From Alphaproteobacteria bacterium (GTDB taxonomy: Bacteria > Pseudomonadota > Alphaproteobacteria > Rhizobiales > Xanthobacteraceae), in the NCBI GenBank assembly GCA_005883445.1, contig VAZL01000345.1, positions 1 through 11,390 of the forward strand: DNA of 11,390 nt, in the 5' to 3' direction. This document shows positions 1-6,214 of the stretch, in pieces. The notes beneath the pieces are model-generated. The model was not told where the DNA came from and made no database searches. It saw nothing but the letters and a program-made list of their open reading frames with translations. The stretch's first letter is position 1. Every line of letters starts with the position of its first letter. The position numbers and the translations under genes were made by a program.

Positions 1-2
1 GC

Positions 3-50
3 TCAATCGGACGGCAGCATCACCGCGCCGCGCGAAAGGACGTACTTTGA
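3..50 (+). CDS. possible 3' end of an upstream gene (partial)
   Basis: The frame starting at base 3 is open from the window edge to a TGA at 48-50. It would encode a C-terminal tail of 15 residues ending in RKDVL. The stop overlaps the TTG start proposed for the epimerase (TTGA at 47-50), an arrangement common in translationally coupled bacterial genes. That overlap is the only positive evidence: 15 codons are too few to identify a protein, and an open frame this short is expected by chance in high-GC DNA. Confidence 0.2.
   Translation, partial: SIGRQHHRAARKDVL
34..40 (+). promoter_or_regulatory. ribosome binding site deciding a TTG start
   Basis: The purine-rich stretch GAAAGGA lies 6 nt before the TTG at 47. 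No ATG occurs in this frame before the Rossmann-fold glycine motif. The spacing, and the fact that TTG gives a family-typical short N-terminus (M-K-E-P-V-L-V-T-G), favour 47 as the start. The frame is also open upstream to the window edge, so an earlier start cannot be excluded. Confidence 0.45.
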
Positions 51-986
51 AGGAGCCTGTTCTCGTCACCGGAGCGGCCGGATTCATCGGCATGCACGTT
101 GCGCAGCGGCTGTTGGCGGACGGACACAACGTGGTCGGCCTCGATAACCTCAATGCCTATTACGACCCGCGTTTCAAGGAGGCCCGGATCGCGCAACTCA
201 CATCGCTTTCCCGATGTCGTGCATCTCGCCGCGCAGGCCGGCGTGCGTCACTCGTTGGTCGATCCGCATGCCTACGTTGACGCCAACCTCACGGGCTTCC
301 TCAACGTGCTCGAAGGTTGCCGGCATGCGCAATGCCGCCATCTCGTTTACGCCTCGTCCTCCTCGGTCTACGGTGCCAACGCCCGTGTTCCTTTTCGTGC
401 TTCTGACAATGTTGATCATCCGCTGAGCCTCTACGGCGCGACCAAGAAGGCCAACGAGCTGATGGCGCATGCCTATGCGCATTTGTTCGCTCTGCCGGCG
501 ACGGGCCTGCGGTTTTTCACCGTCTACGGGCCGTGGGGCCGCCCGGATATGGCGATGTGGTTGTTCACCGAAGCGATCATGCAGGGGCGGCCGATCAAGC
601 TGTTCAACAACGGTCGGATGCGCCGGGACTTCACATATGTCGACGACGTAGTCGAAGCGGTCGTGCGGCTCGTTCGCCGGCCGCCCGCGCCAAATCCCGC
701 CTGGCCCGCGGATGCTCCCGATCCCGCCACCAGCCGGGCACCTTGGCACGTCTACAACATCGGCAACAGCAACCCGGTCGAGGTGACCGAGGTCGTGCGG
801 CTGATCGAGGAAGCCATCGGCAAGCCCGCGCGTCGGGAGTTGCTTCCGATGCAGCCCGGCGACGTCGCGCAGACCTATGCGGATACGGCCGATCTCGAGC
901 GCGCCGTGGGGTTCCGGCCCAAGACGCCGATCGAGGAGGGGATTCGCCGCTTCGTCGAGTGGTTTCTTGGGTTCCGCCCAAAGTGA
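47..986 (+). pseudogene. UDP-glucuronate 4-epimerase-like NAD-dependent epimerase, interrupted by an internal frameshifting deletion
   Basis: This is a short-chain dehydrogenase/epimerase of the UDP-glucuronate/UDP-galacturonate 4-epimerase type, which in this family interconverts UDP-GlcA and UDP-GalA for surface polysaccharide or LPS core in the cytoplasm. The first frame (47 to about 200) carries the NAD-binding GAAGFIG motif (residues 9-15) and the LDNLN ribose-contact region (32-36). The next frame (about 205-986) resumes with DVVHLAAQAGVR, the SSSSVYG segment, the catalytic YGATK (YxxxK) and FTVYGPWGRPDMA, a hallmark of this subgroup, and runs on to a normal C-terminus. Family members are about 335-340 aa; only about 313 codons' worth of DNA is present. 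Roughly 25 residues between the second beta-alpha unit and the HLAAQAG strand are missing, with a frame change (net loss congruent to 2 mod 3). As given, the sequence cannot make an intact enzyme. It heads a run of envelope-sugar genes. Family assignment is secure; the exact sugar substrate is inferred. Confidence 0.85.
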
Positions 987-1135
987 TGGCATAGAATGCT
1001 TCGAAATGGGCGCGGTAGATGTAACTCTTTGATTCAAAACGTGTCCACAGCCTCGAACGGGGCCATCGCCAGCGGCCTTCGGGCATGCTAGGAGGGACTC
1101 GTTACGGGAGCCGGGAAGGGGGGAACTCGTCCATC

Positions 1136-2137
1136 ATGGTGCAAGCCGCCAAACGCGACGCCGACCGTTTGCTGCGCGTGGGTGTAGTGGGCGTCGGCGT
1201 GATGGGCAGCAATCATGCCCGCGTCTTCGCCGATTTGCCGGCCGTCAGGCTCGTCGGCGTGGCCGATCCCGATGGCAAGCAGCGCGATTTCGTTTCGCGC
1301 GCGCTCGGCTGCTCGGCGTTCAGCGGCGTCGAGCCGTTGCTTGCGCAGGGTGTCGATGCCGTCACGATCGCGGCGCCCACCCATCTGCATCGGGAACTGG
1401 CGCTCTGCTGCATCGAGCGTGGCGTGCACGTGTTGGTGGAAAAGCCGATCGCACCATCGGTGGAAGAGGGACACGCAATCATAGCGGCGGCGCGGCACGC
1501 GGGCGTCGCCTTGATGGTCGGTCATGTCGAGCGGTTCAACCCGACGGTGGAGGCGATCAAGGACGCGATCTGCGATGAGGACATTCTGTCCATCGCCATC
1601 ACCCGTGTCGGTCCGTTCCCGCCGCGCATGTCCAACGTCGGCGTAGTCATCGACCTCGCCGTCCACGACATCGACCTCATCCGCTGGTTCACCGACTCCG
1701 ACATCGCGGAAGTGCAGCCGCAACTCTCGAATGCGGTTGCCGAGCGCGAGGACATCGCGCTCCTGCAGTTTCGCACCGCCTCCGGCGTGCTCGCCCACAT
1801 CAACACCAATTGGTTGACGCCGTTCAAGGCGCGCAACGTCACGATCGCGACGCGCAACAAATACATCATGGGCGACCTGCTGACGCGGCAAGTCACCGAG
1901 TGCTTCGGCTTCCAGCCCGACGGCAGCTATTCCATGCGCCACCTCTCGGTCGGGCATGCCGAGCCGTTGCGCGCCGAGCTGCAAGCATTCGTCGCTGCCA
2001 TCCGCGACGGCAAGGAGCCTGCGGTGACGGGCGAGGAAGGGGTAGCGAGCCTCGAAATCGCCATCCGCTGCCTCGAAAGGCGCGCGACGCCGAGCGTGAG
2101 CCGTCGCCGGCCCGGCCCCCGTCGGCTGACCGGCTGA
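1136..2137 (+). CDS. Gfo/Idh/MocA oxidoreductase, probable UDP-N-acetylglucosamine 3-dehydrogenase (GnnA-like)
   Basis: This is a 333-aa NAD(P)-dependent sugar dehydrogenase. An N-terminal Rossmann fold shows GVVGVGVMGSNH (residues 16-27) and AAPTHLHRE (79-87). EKP (102-104) is the family's cofactor/substrate lysine motif. The C-terminal Gfo/Idh domain carries GHVERFNP (129-136), VGPFPPR (158-164) and the catalytic-region HDIDLIRW (177-184). In my knowledge the GHxERFNP and VGPFPPR segments are typical of the UDP-GlcNAc 3-dehydrogenase branch (GnnA of Acidithiobacillus and Leptospira), which oxidises C3 so that a partner aminotransferase can add an amino group. That partner follows directly. 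The start at 1136 is chosen over an in-frame ATG at 1085 because a GGAAGGGGGGAA tract precedes it and because the extra 17 residues look non-conserved. An arginine/proline-rich tail follows residue 316. The family is certain; the substrate is inference, and a WbpB-like uronic-acid role is an alternative. Confidence 0.85.
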   Translation: MVQAAKRDADRLLRVGVVGVGVMGSNHARVFADLPAVRLVGVADPDGKQRDFVSRALGCSAFSGVEPLLAQGVDAVTIAAPTHLHRELALCCIERGVHVLVEKPIAPSVEEGHAIIAAARHAGVALMVGHVERFNPTVEAIKDAICDEDILSIAITRVGPFPPRMSNVGVVIDLAVHDIDLIRWFTDSDIAEVQPQLSNAVAEREDIALLQFRTASGVLAHINTNWLTPFKARNVTIATRNKYIMGDLLTRQVTECFGFQPDGSYSMRHLSVGHAEPLRAELQAFVAAIRDGKEPAVTGEEGVASLEIAIRCLERRATPSVSRRRPGPRRLTG

Positions 2138-2158
2138 TGCGCCGGCTTCGCCGACGCA
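2138..2158 (+). other. intercistronic hairpin
   Basis: The bases right after the dehydrogenase stop can fold into a 9-position stem (TGCGCCGGC against GCCGACGCA, one C-A mismatch) with a TTC loop. No T-run follows, so it is not a convincing terminator. The next gene starts 14 nt later, so a role in mRNA processing or stability within the operon is possible. In DNA this GC-rich a chance fold is also plausible. Confidence 0.35.
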
Positions 2159-2171
2159 ATCGGTAATCTCG

Positions 2172-3329
2172 ATGAATCAGCGCGCTCGCCTCGACCCCGT
2201 GCCAATTCCGTTCATCGACGTTGCCGCGCAACGGCGACGCCTCGGGCGCTCGGTCGACGAGGCGATCGCGCGCGTGCTGGGCCATTGCCAGTTCATCCTC
2301 GGACCCGAGGTGCGCGCCCTCGAAGCCGAGCTCGCCGCGTTCTGCGGCGCGCGCCACGCCGTGACCTGCGCCAGCGGCACCGATGCGTTGGTTCTGGCAT
2401 TGATGGCGCAAGGGATCGGCTCGGGCGACGCCGTGATCTGCCCGAGCTTCACCTTCACCGCGACCGCCGAGGTGGTCGCTCTCGTCGGCGCGACGCCGGT
2501 GTTCGCGGACGTGGAGGAGGCGAGCTTCAATCTCGATCCCGAAAGCCTGCAACGGGCCTGCGCGGCGGCGCGCGAGCTTGGCCTTCGGCCCAGGGCCGTG
2601 ATCCCGGTGGATCTCTTCGGGCAACCCGCGGACCACGATCGCATTGCCTCGATCGCCGCGGCGCAAGAGCTCTTCGTGCTCGACGACGCCGCCCAGGCCT
2701 TCGGCGCGACCTACAAGAATCGCCGCCTCGGTACGCTCGCGCCGGCAACCGCGACGAGTTTCTTTCCCGCCAAGCCGCTGGGCTGCTACGGCGACGGCGG
2801 CGCGGTGCTCACCGACGACGAGGAGCTTGCGCAAGTGATGCGCAGCCTGCGCGTTCATGGGGAGGGAGGCGGCGGCAAGTATGATTGCGTGCGCATCGGC
2901 ATGAACGGCCGGCTCGACACCATCCAAGCGGCCGTGCTGATGGAGAAATTGAAAATCTTCCCCGAGGAGATTTTGGCGCGCGAACGCATCGCGCGCCGCT
3001 ATTCGGCGGGGCTCGCCGATGTCGCGACCATTCCGAAGCTCGCGCAGGGCTCAACCTCGGTGTGGGCGCAATATACGATCCGCCTTGCGCCGGGCCGGCG
3101 CGACGCCCTCGCGGCCGCGCTCAAGAGCCAAGGCATTCCAACCGCGATCCATTACCCGACCCCGCTGCACCGCCAGCAGCCTTACCAGCGCTTCCCGATC
3201 GCCGCCGGCGGCGCGCCGGTGAGCGAACGGTTGGCCGAGGAAGTGATCAGCTTGCCCATGCACGCCTATCTCGACGCGGCGACCCAGGATCGCATCATCG
3301 ACGCGGTGTGGGGCGCGCTGGCCATCTGA
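2172..3329 (+). CDS. DegT/DnrJ/EryC1/StrS aminotransferase, probable GnnB-like nucleotide-sugar aminotransferase
   Basis: This is a complete 385-aa PLP-dependent fold-type I sugar aminotransferase, a normal length for the family. Visible features in order are PFIDVAAQRRRLG (13-25) at the N-terminus, the ASGTDAL phosphate-binding turn (67-73), SFTFTATAE (92-100), VIPVDLFGQPAD (143-154), DDAAQAFGA (171-179) with the cofactor-contacting Asp and Gln, FFPAKPLGCYGDGG (197-210) whose Lys201 is the expected PLP Schiff-base lysine, and RIGMNGRLDTIQAA (241-254). It starts 34 nt after the Gfo/Idh/MocA dehydrogenase, the classic oxidise-then-transaminate pair. With a GnnA-type partner the expected product is a UDP-2-acetamido-3-amino-2,3-dideoxy sugar, precursor of 2,3-diaminoglucose lipid A in many Rhizobiales. 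WbpE-like or other amino-sugar roles remain possible. No strong Shine-Dalgarno is visible, so translational coupling to the upstream gene is likely. Confidence 0.88.
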   Translation: MNQRARLDPVPIPFIDVAAQRRRLGRSVDEAIARVLGHCQFILGPEVRALEAELAAFCGARHAVTCASGTDALVLALMAQGIGSGDAVICPSFTFTATAEVVALVGATPVFADVEEASFNLDPESLQRACAAARELGLRPRAVIPVDLFGQPADHDRIASIAAAQELFVLDDAAQAFGATYKNRRLGTLAPATATSFFPAKPLGCYGDGGAVLTDDEELAQVMRSLRVHGEGGGGKYDCVRIGMNGRLDTIQAAVLMEKLKIFPEEILARERIARRYSAGLADVATIPKLAQGSTSVWAQYTIRLAPGRRDALAAALKSQGIPTAIHYPTPLHRQQPYQRFPIAAGGAPVSERLAEEVISLPMHAYLDAATQDRIIDAVWGALAI

Positions 3330-3433
3330 AGAGATCAGCTTTTCCGTCCGCTCGCCGCGTCCATCGGAACCCAGCCGATTATCATCGGGCTTGATTCTCG
3401 CGACTTCGCAGCAGGACGGAGACGGGCCGGTTG

Positions 3434-5006
3434 ATGATTGGACGCATCTTCACCGTTGGCGGTTTCACGCTGCTATCGCGGGTCACGGGCTTTTTCCGCG
3501 ACGGTGCTGGCGGCCGTGCTCGGAGCCGGACCGATTGCGGACGCCTTCTTCGTTGCGCTGAGACTTCCCAATCATTTCCGCGCGATCTTCGCGGAGGGCG
3601 CGTTCAACGCGGCGTTCGTGCCGGCCTACGCGCGCATCCGCCAACAGGGCGGGGTTGATCCGGCAAAGCTCTTCGCCGACCGGGTATTTACCATCCTCTT
3701 CGGCTGCGTCGGCTTTTTGGTCGTCCTCGCGCTGATCTTTACTCCGGAAGTGATCTCGCTGCTCGCGCCCGGCTTTTCCGAGGATCCGGGCCGTTTCGCG
3801 CTGGCGGTCGAGCTGACACGGATCACGTTTCCGTATCTGCTGCTCATGTCGCTGGTGACGCTCTACGGCGGCATTCTCAACGCGCTCGCCCGCTTCGCCG
3901 CGGCCGCCGCCGCGCCTATTCTGCTCAACGTGTCCATGGTGGCAACGCTCGCCGTCGCGGTGTTCTTTCCGACGCCGGGCCACGCCGCCGCCTGGGGCGT
4001 GTTCATTGCCGGCATTCTCGAAGCGCTGCTGGTGGGCGGCGACACGTGGCGCAACGGCGTGATGACGGCGTTCCGTTGGCCGAAATGGGACGAGGACGTC
4101 AAACGCTTCTTCAACGCGCTCGGACCCGCGACCATCGGCTCGGCCGGCATGCAGATCGCGCTGTTCGCCGACACCATCATCGCGAGTTTCCTCGCCGCCG
4201 GGGCGCTTTCGGCGCTCTACTACGCTGACCGGCTCAATCAGCTGCCGATTGGCGTGATCGGCATTGCCGTCGGAACCGTGCTGTTGCCGGAAATGGCGAG
4301 TCGGATCGCCACTGGTGACGAAGCCGGCGCCAAGCACGCACAGAATCGCGCCATCGAGCTGACGTTGCTGCTGTCGATTCCCTGTCTCGTGGCGTTTCTT
4401 ATCCTGCCCGACCTCATCATGCGCGCGCTGTTCATGCGCGGAAAGTTCACCGCGGCGGACGCAACCGCGGCCGGGCAGACGCTCGCCGCCTATGCGTTCG
4501 GCCTGCTGCCGTTCGTGCTGATCCGCAGCGCGACCGCGCCGTTTCTCGCCCGCGGCGATACGGCGACCCCGATGAAGGCGTCGCTGACCGCGGTTGGGGT
4601 CAATGTCGGCTTCAAGGCCGCTTTCTATTACTTCACTTCGCTGGCGCAGGTCGGCCTCGCGCTCGCGACCTCGATCGGCGGTTGGCTCAATCTCGGGCTT
4701 GTCATCTGGTTCGCCGCGCGCCGAGGGCACTTCGCATTCGATCCTCCCCTACGCAGTGCGGCAGCACGATTGGCCGCGGCCGGTGTTGCGCTCGCGGCGG
4801 TGCTCTCCCTGGCGCAAGGTCCGGTCGCGCGGCTGTTTGCAAGCTGGACGTCCTGGCGGGACGAGAGCACGCTCGCAGTGCTCGCGTTGATCGGAGGCGC
4901 GGTCTATGGCGCAGCCGTATTCGCGCTGTTCGGCAAGCAATGGCTCGCGGCGTTGCGGACGCGAAAGCGCTCGACCCAGCTGGGGTCGCCGCCGCCGTCC
5001 GATTGA
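3434..5006 (+). CDS. murJ: lipid II flippase MurJ (MviN), with a frameshift near codon 23
   Basis: This is an inner-membrane flippase of the MOP superfamily, which moves lipid II from the inner to the outer leaflet for peptidoglycan synthesis. The N-terminus MIGRIFTVGGFTLLSRVTGF is read from ATG 3434, or from TTG 3431, which lies at better spacing from a GGACGGAG tract at 3414-3421. The frame breaks just after GFFRD (GAC at 3500-3502). The next frame resumes at once with VLAAVLGAG and ADAFFVALRLPNHFRAIFAEGAFNAAFVPAYAR, the conserved first part of MurJ, and runs to TGA 5004-5006 through about a dozen further hydrophobic helices. Restoring two bases (GAC-GTG-GTG-CTG expected, GAC-G-GTG-CTG found) gives about 524 aa, normal for the family. 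Because murJ is generally essential, I infer that the lesion is a sequence error or is bypassed. It follows the sugar aminotransferase by about 100 bp and converges with the protease gene. Confidence 0.92.
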
Positions 5007-6005
5007 TCAGCCGCGATGGGCGCGCTCCTGCGGCACCAGCGAGAGCACGCGCCGGCTGCCGTTGTGCAGCGTTTCTACCTCGATCGTGCGGCCGATTTTC
5101 TCGCCGGCGAGGGTGCGGATGAGATCGTCCGCCCCGGTGACCGCGGTGCCGTCGAGCGCCAGGATGATGTCGCCGGCGACGAGCCCGGCCCGTTCGGCCG
5201 GGCTTCCCGGCTCGACCGTGGCGATCATGACCGCGCTCTCCTGCGTCAGGCCGGCCGCATGCCGGCGGCGGCGCGAGAGCGTGAATTGCTGGGCGGCGAT
5301 ACCGATATAGGCACGCCGCACGCGGCCGTGCCGCACCAGCTCGCCGAGCACGAAACTCGCCGTGTTCGCCGCAACCGCAAAGCAGATGCCTTGCGCGCCC
5401 ACGATCACCGCGGTGTTGATGCCGACAACCTCGCCGTGGGAGGACACGAGCGGCCCCCCCGAATTGCCGGGATTGAGCGCGGCATCGGTTTGGATCACGT
5501 CATCGATGAGCCGTCCCGAGCGCGCCCGCAGTGACCGGCCGAGCGCCGAGACCACGCCCGTGGTCACCGTGGATTCGAATCCGAGCGGATTGCCGATGGC
5601 GATCACGAGCTGGCCGCGCTTGAGCAGCTTGGAATTGCCGAGTGCCGCCGCCGGCAGCGTCACCGGCGCGTCGACGCGCACGAGCGCGAGATCGGTGTCC
5701 GGGTCGTCGCCGACCACGCGTGCCGTCAAGCTGCGGCCGTCGACGGTGGTGACCTTGACGCGCGCGGCGGCGCCGCCGACCACGTGGCTGTTGGTGAGCA
5801 CGAGCCCGTCGGGGGCCACGATGACGCCCGACCCGGTGCCGCCGTGACGGTGCTCGCCACTCCCGGTCACATCGAGCCGCACCACCGCGGGGCCGACGCG
5901 CTCCACCACGTCGATAACGGCGCGGGAATAGGCATCAAGCAGTGCGGCCTCATCGGACGGAACGGGGGGCGGGCTGGCAACATCGGGCGTGGGTCGGTCG
6001 AGCAT
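5007..6005 (-). CDS. HtrA/DegP-like S1C serine protease with one PDZ domain
   Basis: This is an intact 332-aa trypsin-like protease of the HtrA family. The catalytic triad is visible: His74 in LTNSHVV, Asp105 in DPDTDLALV and Ser182 in NPGNSGGPL. GTGSGVIV (57-64) and AIGNPLGFEST (136-146) are further family signatures. A single C-terminal PDZ domain spans about residues 250-325, with EPGSPAERAGLVAGDIIL the carboxylate-binding and core strand region; periplasmic DegP has two. The start at 6005 places a short Pro-rich leader before the protease domain. The frame extends upstream to 6188, but that part is Arg/His-rich and dissimilar to the family. Neither start gives a hydrophobic signal peptide, so periplasmic export is not supported by the sequence. 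The role is probably protein quality control or regulated proteolysis. It is transcribed against murJ, whose stop codon it abuts, and divergently from the efflux operon. Confidence 0.9.
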   Translation of the reverse strand: MLDRPTPDVASPPPVPSDEAALLDAYSRAVIDVVERVGPAVVRLDVTGSGEHRHGGTGSGVIVAPDGLVLTNSHVVGGAAARVKVTTVDGRSLTARVVGDDPDTDLALVRVDAPVTLPAAALGNSKLLKRGQLVIAIGNPLGFESTVTTGVVSALGRSLRARSGRLIDDVIQTDAALNPGNSGGPLVSSHGEVVGINTAVIVGAQGICFAVAANTASFVLGELVRHGRVRRAYIGIAAQQFTLSRRRRHAAGLTQESAVMIATVEPGSPAERAGLVAGDIILALDGTAVTGADDLIRTLAGEKIGRTIEVETLHNGSRRVLSLVPQERAHRG

Positions 6006-6214
6006 GGAGGTACCTGGGGCGCCTTTGGCGATGCCGGCATGGCCGGGCACCGTGCGCAAGTGACTGGTGGACTTGGGGTTCGCACACAGATATGGGGTGC
6101 GCTGCGCGCGGAGGGAAGAGTGCGCTCGCCGTTCACAAACGTGCGACCGCCATGCGTGGCGGCGGTGCTGCCTACATAAAGCCGCCATTTCTCATGATCT
6201 TTGACCCCGACCTC
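6006..6214. promoter_or_regulatory. divergent intergenic region between the protease and the efflux operon
   Basis: About 209 bp separate the two divergent starts, so promoters for both directions should lie here. I found no convincing -35/-10 pair on either strand. ACATAAA at 6174-6180 is AT-rich but lacks a properly spaced -35. The only clear structure is the inverted/direct repeat set at 6147-6187, listed separately. No regulator gene sits beside the pump, so the regulator, if any, is elsewhere. Confidence 0.4.
6147..6187 (+). promoter_or_regulatory. overlapping inverted repeats upstream of the efflux adaptor gene
   Basis: CCGCCA (6147-6152) and TGGCGG (6157-6162) form a perfect inverted repeat with a 4-nt loop. 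TGGCGGC (6157-6163) is also perfectly complementary to GCCGCCA (6181-6187) across a 17-nt spacer. The central element can therefore pair with either flank but not both, and the two flanks are direct repeats of CCGCCA 35 nt apart. This may be a protein operator or two mutually exclusive leader hairpins just before the adaptor start. Chance occurrence is possible at this base composition. Confidence 0.35.

Noticed and set aside
198..1037. Long open frame on the minus strand opposite the epimerase
   Set aside because: Low-complexity, Arg/His/Pro/Gly-rich translation with no recognisable motif. It mirrors codon bias of the real gene on the plus strand.
1028..1038. Palindrome TTTGA-T-TCAAA upstream of the dehydrogenase gene, containing a GATTC (CcrM-type) site
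   Set aside because: A single 11-bp palindrome without a second copy or promoter elements is not enough to call an operator. GANTC sites are common by chance.
3373..3391. Bulged hairpin AGCCGAT/ATCGGGCT between the aminotransferase and murJ, considered as a terminator
   Set aside because: The stem is short and bulged, and no T-run follows (TGATTCTCG), so termination is not supported.
3476..3510. Programmed ribosomal frameshifting in murJ
   Set aside because: There is a T-rich stretch, but the expected protein needs two added bases and no slippery heptamer with a downstream pseudoknot is evident. Sequencing error is simpler.
5942..6214. In-frame upstream extension of the efflux adaptor, overlapping the protease gene on the other strand
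   Set aside because: It would place about 90 non-conserved residues ahead of a clear lipoprotein signal peptide and lipobox. A start at 6215 or 6194 fits the family.
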